A stretch of 64,000 nucleotides of DNA from Serratia rhizosphaerae (GTDB taxonomy: Bacteria; Pseudomonadota; Gammaproteobacteria; Enterobacterales; Enterobacteriaceae): NCBI RefSeq assembly GCF_009817885.1, contig NZ_CP041764.1, positions 4,836,001 through 4,900,000 of the forward strand, written 5' to 3'. The notes beneath the pieces were generated by a model, which searched no databases, had not been told where the DNA came from, and was given only the letters and a program-made list of their open reading frames with translations. Of the stretch, positions 16,914 through 24,071 are shown in pieces (position 1 is the first letter of the stretch; each line of letters starts with the position of its first letter). The position numbers were made by a program, and so were the translations under genes.

Positions 16914-17395
16914 TCGATACCCCCGAGCTCGTCGGAGATATCGTCCAGCTCATCGTCATCAGGTAACGGTGATTCAGTGACGTGGTTGTCATCCACAGGA
17001 ACCGGCGCCAGCTGCATGCCCTTTTGCGCCAGCTGAGCCAGGGCAGCAAATGCCGTGTCCTTGAGTTTGGGGCTGCGCAGACGTTCGAAGACCAAATCCA
17101 TAACCCCGCCATTGGCGGCATACACGGCGGTTTCCTGCTCTACGATTTCGGCACGGTTGGCAGCGGCCTGACTGCTCCTGAATGCAGCATACCGTGCGTA
17201 TTGGCGGGCGGTCGGGAGTGCTTTGGGTGCGCAAAAGCCGCGTGCTCGCATATCCTCAAGCATCGCCCTGTCTTGCGCATTCAGCAGAAGTTCTCGATTG
17301 GCAGACCGTGTCTGTTCGGCCTCAATCTGCTTTTGATTCAGGTTAGCAAGGCGCTTTCGTGCCGCTGCCCTGATTTTGTTTGCTTTGGTTGCCAC
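16910..17395 (-). CDS. terS: Putative terminase small subunit
   Basis: GTG 17395 (VATKANKIRAAARK) is preferred because GGAGG lies 9 nt upstream; the longer frame opens at TTG 17404. The 161-residue product starts very basic and helical (ANKIRAAARKRLANLNQKQI), fitting DNA binding. A helical middle follows (NRAEIVEQETAVYAANGGVM), and the C-terminus is acidic (DDDELDDISDELGG), as expected for the part that contacts the large subunit. It lies immediately upstream of terL with a 4-nt overlap. The call rests mostly on position and charge layout. Confidence 0.65.
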   Translation of the reverse strand: MATKANKIRAAARKRLANLNQKQIEAEQTRSANRELLLNAQDRAMLEDMRARGFCAPKALPTARQYARYAAFRSSQAAANRAEIVEQETAVYAANGGVMDLVFERLRSPKLKDTAFAALAQLAQKGMQLAPVPVDDNHVTESPLPDDDELDDISDELGGIE

Positions 17396-17440
17396 GCATC
17401 GCAACCTCCAGCACGGGGCTCATCCTGCCCGCGAGTTAAT

Positions 17441-17653
17441 TCATTTCCTGCTGTTCGTTTGAATCAGCAGACCAACAGTGATCACCTGGCCTTCAGTGTC
17501 GCTAAGCTTGCTGGCCGTCAACTCGAACTGCGACGAGTTGACTATTTCGTGCACAGAAAATATTTCGGGGCACGCTGCCGGAGGCGTGGTAGCCCAGCGT
17601 CGCGAGGACAACGGCTCAAGCAACAGCGAAGACAAAAGTTTAGCCGAAACCAA
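17441..17653 (-). CDS. Doubtful small ORF upstream of the terminase genes
   Basis: A 70-residue frame starts at TTG 17653, with GGAGG at good 7-nt spacing. An ATG in another frame is too close to the same GGAGG and stops after 38 codons. The product has a weakly hydrophobic N-terminus and no recognisable motif. It lies in the same direction as the late operon and ends 45 nt before terS. It may be a leader ORF or chance. Confidence 0.25.
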   Translation of the reverse strand: MVSAKLLSSLLLEPLSSRRWATTPPAACPEIFSVHEIVNSSQFELTASKLSDTEGQVITVGLLIQTNSRK

Positions 17654-17671
17654 ACCATTGCCTCCGTTGTG

Positions 17672-17997
17672 CGCTGGAAGCGTCTTCTGAGGAATCCGTA
17701 GAAGTTTCCAGCGTCATGCGCGGATATATGTCATCACCCGCATGAACGGCCTATCTTCCCTCCTGACACTGAGGTGCCGCGCCCGGCCGCTACCTTCACA
17801 CCAATCCCGGAACCCAATCCGCCGAAGTGTACCTCGGATAACAAGAAGCGCCCGGGGCATGGCGTTCAGACAAGTACCCCGGTTCCCAACGACTCACCCT
17901 TGCAACTGGCCACATGTGGAGGCGGCTTCAAAGCTAAATGAGTCTCTACCCTGGAATAGTTACCAGAGCAGCAGAACCCAGTACGGGTTCCTTTTTT
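17672..17997 (+). ncRNA. Candidate structured RNA (nested hairpins with terminator)
   Basis: On the plus strand, opposite to the phage late genes, several inverted repeats follow one another. CGCTGGAA/TTCCAGCG (17672-17713) has CTTCT/AGAAG nested inside. TCATGCG/CGCATGA is at 17714-17745, CCGGGG/CCCCGG at 17852-17882, and the palindrome CCACATGTGG at 17910-17919. The run ends at the terminator at 17974-17997. A weak promoter-like TTGACT with TATTTC 17 nt on lies near 17540. No convincing ORF covers the stretch. It may be a phage or host non-coding RNA, or packaging-site structure; it does not match a class I know. Confidence 0.35.
17974..17997 (+). terminator. Strong plus-strand intrinsic terminator
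   Basis: The sequence is GAACCC-AGTAC-GGGTTC followed by CTTTTTT. There is no coding gene upstream on this strand for which it would be the end. Confidence 0.75.
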
Positions 17998-18030
17998 AGG
18001 ATAGCCTCAAAGACCAAAGGGTTGTCAAGA

Positions 18031-18098
18031 GGGATTTTTAGGGGGGCGGGTTTTGGGGTGAGAATCGGGTCTGGGGTTACCCCGTTACTTGACCCGCA
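18031..18098 (+). other. G-quadruplex motif and nested hairpin at the prophage/host junction
   Basis: Four G-tracts at 18031-18058 (GGG, GGGGGG, GGG, GGGG) are separated by short loops and fit a G-quadruplex. Directly after, CGGGTC/GACCCG (18066-18098) encloses GGGG-TTA-CCCC. The stretch lies just before the end of ydbH. It could be a junction (att), cos-like or regulatory structure; no attachment-core copy can be checked because the other prophage end is outside the window. Confidence 0.45.
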
Positions 18099-18130
18099 GC
18101 AACCCAGAAACAACACATATCTATATGTAT

Positions 18131-20743
18131 TTATTGGCCATCATTACTCTTTGAGAGTGTCTGTTCCAGCCACTCCTGCAGGTTGTCGCCAAAGCGCAGG
18201 CTGCGCCACAGCTGAAACACGTTTTCCTGATGGCTATAGTTCAAAATAACCTCTCGTTTGGCGTTTTTCTGCGGGTTAACCCCGTCGATTCTGGCCGTTA
18301 ACGTCAGTACGCCCAGGTTGTCGAGATCGACCCTGGCCTGTGAGCGATGAATTTCCATATAGCGCAGCCAGTCGATGGCCGCGCCGGTCGCCATATTGTT
18401 GCTGGCGATGGCGTCGGCCATATCCTTATCCAGCCGCAGCGTCAGCAGGCCGGCGTTGGCGATCCAGCCGTTGCGCACCAGCCATTGCGAGTTATTCAGG
18501 TACAGCGGCAGCTCGCCGTTCACCCGGCCGGACATGGCAAACTGTTTCGGCTTCAGCGCGGTAAACAGCGCGCTGAGGTCGACGCGATCCAGCTTCAGCA
18601 CCGCGGCGTCATGCTGCGGCAGGCGCAGCGCCGACAGGCCGATGTGGCCGTTCAGCATATCCACGCCGACATTGCTCAACGTCAGCGGCTGGCGTTCACT
18701 GTAGGGGTAGTAACCCTGCAGATTCGCGGTGATGTTCTGCATCTCAAACAGGTTGCTCAGCGATTTAATGCGCAGCGTCACCGGCTGCTTGGCACCCAGC
18801 AGCCACTGGTGGTTCTGCAGCCGGTAAGACATGACGAAATCCAGACCGCTCATTTCGCCATCCTTCATCCACATGCCGCCGTTTTTCACCACCCAGTGGC
18901 CGCCGGCGGCGAAGCCCTGTTCACGCGCGGCGGAGAATGCCGCCTGCGCATAAAACTCGCCGTCGCGCAGCGTAATGTTCAGATCCGGCGCCAACAACGG
19001 CTGGAACACCGCCAGGCGCTGCTTCGGCCACCAGCCTTCCCCGCGCAGGCGCTCGCCGTCCCAGCGGCCGCGCAGCGCAATCGGCCCGATATCCTGCGCC
19101 TGCAGCTTACCCTGCCACTGGAAGTTCTGCGGATCGCACCCCTGCAGCCGCAGCGCCAGCGTCGACGGCGGCAGATGACCGCCGCCACTAAAGCTGACCT
19201 TATCCGCCACCAGCTGCAGTTCACCGTCCAGCGATGGCCGTACGGCATCGCGCTGCCAGCGCAGCGGCTTATTCAGCGTCAGGCGCGGCGCGGCCACCGT
19301 GACCATGCCGTATTTCAGCCGGTCAAAGCCGGTGGAGAGGCGATCGAGCGTCAGGAGGCTGTCCTGCCAGTCGCCACTGCCCGCCACGTCCCACTTCGCC
19401 TGTAGCGGCGGCAGCTGGCCGTTGCCCCAATAGCGCCACTGCCAGCGCCCTTTGTCCGGCCAGAAATCTTGCGCCAGACCGTCCAGATGCAGTCTGAAAC
19501 GTCCCCAGTAACTGTCGCTGGCGCGAATAATCGACTGCAGACGGCCGGTAATGCCATTGGCGGTGACTTTTACCCCGGCCAGCGGCAGACGCGCCTCTTC
19601 CAGCTTCATTTCCGGCGAAGCGTTGCCCCAGGCGCGCAGCAGCGAACCGGGCCGCAGCTCCAGCGTCGGGTTGAGAATAGAACCGCTGACCACGCCGGGA
19701 ATCGACGCCGTCAGGGAAAAATCGGCCAGGTTGGCCTGCCCGGTCAGTTGGAAATCAAGATTGCTGTGCGTCAGGCCGACGCTGCCCGGCCCCAGCGTCA
19801 ACACCGCATTGCCCTTGCCGTTGTGCCCGGCGGTGATCACATTCAGCCGGGCGCTGATTTGCGTTTCATCCAGCCCTTTACTCCAGTCATGCAGCGCAAC
19901 GTTGATGCCGCCGCTTAGCGGCTGGTCTATATACGGCCAGCGCCATTCGCCTTTGTCGATGCGGATTTGCTGCGGCGTGACCGCCCAGGGCAAAGTTGCC
20001 AGCGGTTGCTTATCGCCTTTTTCCGCCAGCGTCACCACCCCTTGCCCCTGCTGCCAGCTGATGTCCATCAGCAGCGGCTGCTGCAGGTAGGCGGTTTGCA
20101 CCTCGCCCCGCAGTTTGCCCTGCGGCGGCAGTGCGGCGAAATCGCGCGCTATGGTGATATCGCCGCTGAACCGCAGCGGATGCGGGCTATTGGGTGGCAA
20201 CACGTTCAGCGAGGAGATTGTCAGCTGCTGCCGATTATCCAGCCGTGCTTCAGCCTTGAGGTTTTTGCCCTGATAAAACAGCTGCTGGCCCGCAGCGGTA
20301 TTATGCAGCTGCAGTTTACCGGCATAGTGCTGCCAGGGGAGGACTGAGAGTTGGTTGATGCTCAGATCGAGCGCCGGCAGCTGGCGCTGCAGCGCATCTA
20401 ACGTCAACGGCGCGCCGTCGTCTTCGCCGGCGGGCAACTGGCTCAGGCAGGCGCTGTCAACGCTGAGTTTGTCGCTGTCCAGCTGCCAGCGGCCAGCGCG
20501 ATAATGCAGACGCGTCGCGCCCAAGTCGGCCAGCAGGCACTGCTGTACTTTATATTGCGCCCCTGGCAACGATAGGCCGCCGCTTTGCCAGCGCAACGGC
20601 CCTTGCAGCATCAGCTGGCTGCCGGCCGGCAGCCAGTGCGTAAGCACGCGGGGCAACCAGCGTGGCGTGGTTTGCCACAGGACCGCCAGCAGGACCGCAA
20701 TCCCCACCACAATCCCTATGAATATTCTCAATCGTTTAGCCAT
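18131..20743 (-). CDS. ydbH: YdbH, AsmA-like envelope lipid-transport protein
   Basis: The 870-residue product has an N-terminal membrane anchor (IFIGIVVGIAVLLAVLW) and a long, repetitive beta-rich periplasmic body with many SL/TL-x-GxL segments. The conserved end HQENVFQLWRSLRFGDNLQ is present. YdbH is one of the three redundant AsmA-like bridge proteins (with TamB and YhdP) that move phospholipids to the outer membrane. In E. coli it is followed by ynbE and ydbL, with the lipoprotein YnbE completing the bridge. Here the operon is interrupted directly after the ydbH stop by prophage DNA, so the last residues could be altered and the partner genes must lie elsewhere or be lost. Confidence 0.93.
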   Translation of the reverse strand: MAKRLRIFIGIVVGIAVLLAVLWQTTPRWLPRVLTHWLPAGSQLMLQGPLRWQSGGLSLPGAQYKVQQCLLADLGATRLHYRAGRWQLDSDKLSVDSACLSQLPAGEDDGAPLTLDALQRQLPALDLSINQLSVLPWQHYAGKLQLHNTAAGQQLFYQGKNLKAEARLDNRQQLTISSLNVLPPNSPHPLRFSGDITIARDFAALPPQGKLRGEVQTAYLQQPLLMDISWQQGQGVVTLAEKGDKQPLATLPWAVTPQQIRIDKGEWRWPYIDQPLSGGINVALHDWSKGLDETQISARLNVITAGHNGKGNAVLTLGPGSVGLTHSNLDFQLTGQANLADFSLTASIPGVVSGSILNPTLELRPGSLLRAWGNASPEMKLEEARLPLAGVKVTANGITGRLQSIIRASDSYWGRFRLHLDGLAQDFWPDKGRWQWRYWGNGQLPPLQAKWDVAGSGDWQDSLLTLDRLSTGFDRLKYGMVTVAAPRLTLNKPLRWQRDAVRPSLDGELQLVADKVSFSGGGHLPPSTLALRLQGCDPQNFQWQGKLQAQDIGPIALRGRWDGERLRGEGWWPKQRLAVFQPLLAPDLNITLRDGEFYAQAAFSAAREQGFAAGGHWVVKNGGMWMKDGEMSGLDFVMSYRLQNHQWLLGAKQPVTLRIKSLSNLFEMQNITANLQGYYPYSERQPLTLSNVGVDMLNGHIGLSALRLPQHDAAVLKLDRVDLSALFTALKPKQFAMSGRVNGELPLYLNNSQWLVRNGWIANAGLLTLRLDKDMADAIASNNMATGAAIDWLRYMEIHRSQARVDLDNLGVLTLTARIDGVNPQKNAKREVILNYSHQENVFQLWRSLRFGDNLQEWLEQTLSKSNDGQ

Positions 20744-21190
20744 TAAATGATTGCTTCATTCCTAGATAAGGCACGCCCGCAGTTGCATTAAGTCTATGCC
20801 GGAAAGGGGAATAATGATGGCATGATTTTAGACCAGGGTGAAGTTAGATAGGCGACGGGAAGACCCTTTCTGCCATTTTCACCGATTTTTATTCGTCACT
20901 TGTCGATTTTGCTTACATATTAGCCGCCGGGCGCACCGCGCATTTCAGACTTTTGTTATTGTCGTTGCTGCTGATGATTAATAGTCTGGCAATGATTCTA
21001 ATAAGTAAGTTGTATACCCACCGTATCCTAGCGTGATGGTATATATGAAGAAGCCATTTCCCCACCCCCAGACGTGGGGATTTTTTTGCCCGAGCCGTGT
21101 CTTTACCTCCCTGTCTCTGATGGCTAACTAATTGTCAAAATTGGCAAAAAACACTAAACTAGCCATAAGATTTCCGGTGGAGAAACCACA
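20744..21190. other. ydbH-ldhA divergent intergenic region
   Basis: This 447-bp stretch has no credible ORF. It should hold the divergent promoters of ydbH and ldhA. It also contains a plus-strand terminator at 21066-21087 that belongs to neither gene, so a short plus-strand transcript is possible. Near ldhA, TTGGCA and a TAAACT-like box could form its promoter. Confidence 0.5.
21066..21087 (+). terminator. Orphan plus-strand terminator upstream of ldhA
   Basis: CCCCA-GACG-TGGGG is followed by A and seven T residues. It lies about 104 bp before ldhA with no annotated gene upstream on this strand. Confidence 0.65.
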
Positions 21191-22183
21191 ATGAAACTGG
21201 CGATATACAGCACGAAACAGTATGACCGCAAATACCTTGAGTTGGTAAATCAGCAATTTGGTTACGAACTTGAGTTCTTTGATTTCCTGCTCAGTAAGAA
21301 AACGGCTAAAACCGCGATCGGCTGTAAAGCGGTATGTATCTTCGTCAATGATGACGGCAGTCGCGAAGTACTGGAAGAGCTGGCGGCGCTGGGCGTAGAA
21401 ATTCTGGCGCTGCGCTGCGCCGGCTTTAACAATGTCGATCTGGCGGCGGCGCAGCAGCTCGGCATCAAGGTGGTGCGCGTACCGGCCTATTCGCCGGAGG
21501 CGGTGGCGGAGCACGCCGTCGGCCTGATGATGAGCCTCAACCGCCGCATCCATCGCGCCTACCAGCGCACCCGCGACGCCAACTTCTCCCTGGAAGGACT
21601 GATCGGCTTTAATATGCACAACCGCACCGCCGGGGTGATCGGCACCGGCAAAATCGGCGTGGCCACCATGCGTATTCTGAAAGGTTTCGGCATGAAGCTG
21701 CTGGCCTATGATCCTTACCCCAGCGCACAGGCGCTGGAGCTGGGTGCGGAATACGTCGTTCTGCCGACGCTGTACGCCCAGTCGCACGTTATCACCCTGC
21801 ACTGCCCGCTGACGCCGGAAAACCATCACCTGCTGGATGCGCAGGCCTTCGCCATGATGAAAGACGGCGTGATGATCATCAATACCAGCCGCGGCGGCCT
21901 GGTTGACTCCGCCGCCGCCATCGACGCGCTCAAACAGCAGAAAATCGGTGCGCTCGGCATGGACGTTTACGAAAACGAACGCGATCTGTTCTTTGAGGAC
22001 AAATCCAACGATGTGATTCAGGATGATATCTTCCGCCGGCTGTCGGCCTGCCATAACGTGCTGTTTACCGGCCACCAGGCCTTCCTGACGGAAGAGGCGC
22101 TGACCAGCATTTCTGAAACCACACTGCAGAATATCGATCAGCTGACGCGCGGCGAACCCTGCGCCAACCAGCTGCATGGCTGA
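21191..22183 (+). CDS. ldhA: Fermentative D-lactate dehydrogenase
   Basis: The 330-residue product matches E. coli LdhA in length and sequence (MKLAIYSTKQYDRKYLE). The NAD-binding motif GVIGTGKIG lies near residue 149, followed by TSRGGLVD and the catalytic His in FTGHQAF. It reduces pyruvate to D-lactate with NADH, regenerating NAD during fermentation in the cytoplasm. The ribosome site GGTGGAG precedes the ATG. hslJ follows after 33 bp in the same direction, as in E. coli. Confidence 0.97.
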   Translation: MKLAIYSTKQYDRKYLELVNQQFGYELEFFDFLLSKKTAKTAIGCKAVCIFVNDDGSREVLEELAALGVEILALRCAGFNNVDLAAAQQLGIKVVRVPAYSPEAVAEHAVGLMMSLNRRIHRAYQRTRDANFSLEGLIGFNMHNRTAGVIGTGKIGVATMRILKGFGMKLLAYDPYPSAQALELGAEYVVLPTLYAQSHVITLHCPLTPENHHLLDAQAFAMMKDGVMIINTSRGGLVDSAAAIDALKQQKIGALGMDVYENERDLFFEDKSNDVIQDDIFRRLSACHNVLFTGHQAFLTEEALTSISETTLQNIDQLTRGEPCANQLHG

Positions 22184-22216
22184 AATACAGGGAACAACTA
22201 CCTCAGGAGAGCAACA

Positions 22217-22648
22217 ATGAAATCATGGATCCCACTGGCGCTGGCCAGTACGCTGCTGGCCGGCTGCGCCGGCGGTACGCCTGCCGGCAAGCCGGTACAG
22301 GAAAGCGATCTGCTGCATCACAACTTTGTGCTGCAGAGCGTGGACGGCGTCGCCGCCAATGCACAACAGGGGCGCGGGCCAAGCATTGAATTCGGCGAAA
22401 AGATGCATATCTCCGGTTCAATGTGCAACCGCTTCTTCGGCAACGGCCAGTTGGACAACGGCGTGCTGACGGTAAAAAACCTGGCCTCGACGCGCATGAT
22501 GTGTGCTGACCCGCAGCGTAACCAGTGGGATCAGGTCATCGGCAGCGTGCTGAATAACGGCGCGCGCGTCACGCTGGATGCCCAGCAGCTAACGCTGAGC
22601 GACGGTAAACACACGCTAGTCTATACCCTGAAAGACTGGGTGCAATAA
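22217..22648 (+). CDS. hslJ: HslJ, META-domain lipoprotein
   Basis: The 143-residue product has a lipoprotein signal peptide, MKSWIPLALASTLLAGCAGG, with lipobox LAGC. A META domain follows (ISGSMCNRFFGN, then STRMMCADP). In E. coli HslJ is a heat-inducible outer-membrane lipoprotein linked to novobiocin tolerance; its biochemical role is unclear. AGGAG lies upstream of the ATG, and the gene probably shares the ldhA transcript. The 3' end overlaps the convergent DUF333 gene by 33 nt. Confidence 0.93.
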   Translation: MKSWIPLALASTLLAGCAGGTPAGKPVQESDLLHHNFVLQSVDGVAANAQQGRGPSIEFGEKMHISGSMCNRFFGNGQLDNGVLTVKNLASTRMMCADPQRNQWDQVIGSVLNNGARVTLDAQQLTLSDGKHTLVYTLKDWVQ

Positions 22649-22942
22649 GCCCGCATTATCCTCCGGGGGGCGGCGCTTAGCCGGCGCTGGCGCAGGCCCC
22701 TGACCTAATGCCCACTCCTCGCACTGCTTGCCGTCCGGCATCTGACACATTCTGACCGCCTCGCCATTCAGCGTATGGGCAATGGTGGTGGTGCCGCCGA
22801 CGTTGGCGCAGTGTGCGCTGGTCGGTAAGTGGTCAATTCTGGCGCTGGTGCCCTGCTGCTGCGGTTCATCATTATTACTGCTGCACGCGGCCAGCAGCAA
22901 AACGGCGCCGGCCAGCGACCATTTGTGTATTTGCATTGCCAT
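22616..22942 (-). CDS. ydbJ: YdbJ-like DUF333 lipoprotein
   Basis: ATG 22942 has AGGAG 7 nt upstream and gives 108 residues. The signal peptide ends in lipobox LAAC, followed by a polar SSNNDEPQQQG linker. The DUF333 motif is clear: CANVGGTTTIAHTLNGEAV, then MCQMPDGKQCEEWAL with its three conserved cysteines. A Pro/Ala-rich tail follows. The same gene sits next to hslJ in E. coli. The function is unknown; an envelope role follows from the lipid anchor. Confidence 0.85.
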   Translation of the reverse strand: MAMQIHKWSLAGAVLLLAACSSNNDEPQQQGTSARIDHLPTSAHCANVGGTTTIAHTLNGEAVRMCQMPDGKQCEEWALGQGPAPAPAKRRPPEDNAGLLHPVFQGID

Positions 22943-23023
22943 TGTTTTTCTCCTGAACCTGATTATATAAAAAATAACAACGCCTCTTGATGGGCATATG
23001 ATCGTGCAATTAATACAAACCTG

Positions 23024-23147
23024 TACCCGAAATAATTCAAATTGCAGGAAGGCAGCAAGAGAAGTAACCCTGATGCACTTACTCGGTAAGTGATTCGGGT
23101 GACTGAACGCGGCCAACACACCTGTAACTTGAAGTATGACGGGTGTA
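23024..23147. repeat. YPAL-like palindromic intergenic repeat
   Basis: The roughly 124-bp element begins TACCCGAAATAATTCAA and ends CTTGAAGTATGACGGGTGTA, so its ends are inverted repeats. An inner GTAAGTG motif is also present. It resembles the palindromic repeats scattered between genes in Yersinia, Serratia and relatives. It lies upstream of ydbJ and contains no gene. Confidence 0.6.
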
Positions 23148-23372
23148 TTTAATTTAGCCTGTTCGTTTAATAATGAGAATACATCGCCGCCATTATTTTG
23201 CGCTTTTTTGCGCCAGACGAAACTTTATCACTGTCAGGCACGCCTTATCACCATCGGCCGCACGCGGAATTACGGCGCAAACGGCCGTCGGCGCGCGCCG
23301 GGCAACAGCATGGTACGCCGCATTTTCTGCCACGTTGAAAGTGCGGCTCAGCGCGTATGCTATAGGCGCTAA

Positions 23373-23450
23373 GAGATTAGCATTCCACTATTTTTCAGTT
23401 AATTAACTGAGCTCTTCACCCCGCATGATTAACGTCATGCGGGCTTTTTT
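23373..23450 (+). ncRNA. Candidate small RNA
   Basis: An extended -10-like TGCTATAGG (about 23359-23367) precedes a roughly 78-nt stretch. Its 5' end AAGAG can pair with CTCTT. It contains the palindrome CAGTTAATTAACTG and ends in a strong terminator, CCCGCATGA-TTAACG-TCATGCGGG followed by GCTTTTTT. No ORF explains this terminator, and it points against emrE. It matches no small RNA I recognise. Confidence 0.4.
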
Positions 23451-23463
23451 ATTCATCGTAATA

Positions 23464-23796
23464 TTAGTGAGCGCTGGTTTTTGACAATAGGTTAATCACC
23501 AATACTCCGGCAACGATTAATCCCATGCCGATAATTGCCGGCCAGTCGAGTTTCTGGTTATAAATAAATACCGCAGCGATAGACACCAAAACGACGCCCA
23601 TGCCGGACCAGATCGCATACACAATGCCCAGCGGCATGCTTTTCACCACCATCGACAGGCCCCAAAAGGCCACGCCATAGCCCAGCACCACCACCAGCGA
23701 GGGCCACAGGCGGGTGAACCCTTCCGACGCCTTCAGCATGGTGGTGGCAACCACCTCGGCGATAATCGCCATGGTTAAATACATTAATCCCGTCAT
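23464..23796 (-). CDS. emrE: EmrE-type small multidrug resistance pump
   Basis: The 110-residue product has four transmembrane helices and the essential Glu14 (MAIIAEVVATT). EGFTRLWPS, YAIWSGMGVVLVS and PAIIGMGLIVAGVLVINLLS are near-identical to EmrE. It exports quaternary ammonium compounds and dyes in exchange for protons as an antiparallel dimer; the Serratia marcescens member is known as SsmE. The gene is alone in its transcription unit. Its upstream region to nifJ (23797-24071) should hold divergent promoters. Confidence 0.93.
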   Translation of the reverse strand: MTGLMYLTMAIIAEVVATTMLKASEGFTRLWPSLVVVLGYGVAFWGLSMVVKSMPLGIVYAIWSGMGVVLVSIAAVFIYNQKLDWPAIIGMGLIVAGVLVINLLSKTSAH

Positions 23797-24071
23797 TTGT
23801 CCCGCTCTCTGTTAATAGCCAACGCCGCCATGATGGCAATAAAGCGCTAAATTATGGTTAAACCGCACCGCCACCGCCAGCGGATAATGCGATTTCCTTG
23901 CGACATATCAGGTTACAACGTTCCTGCGCTGAAACCGCGCTCTGCACACAAACGTGATAAAGAACGCGATTTTCCCTCTGCTAGACTTTATTTAACGCTG
24001 TTTTTTTCACCCGGCTCCAGGGCATTTTCTTCCGCATGGCGCAACGCCATGGCTGAAATAAGGTACTTTCC

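Noticed and set aside
17742..17999. 85-codon plus-strand ORF in the hairpin region
   Set aside because: No ribosome site or recognisable protein pattern; the stretch is dominated by inverted repeats and the ORF runs into the terminator.
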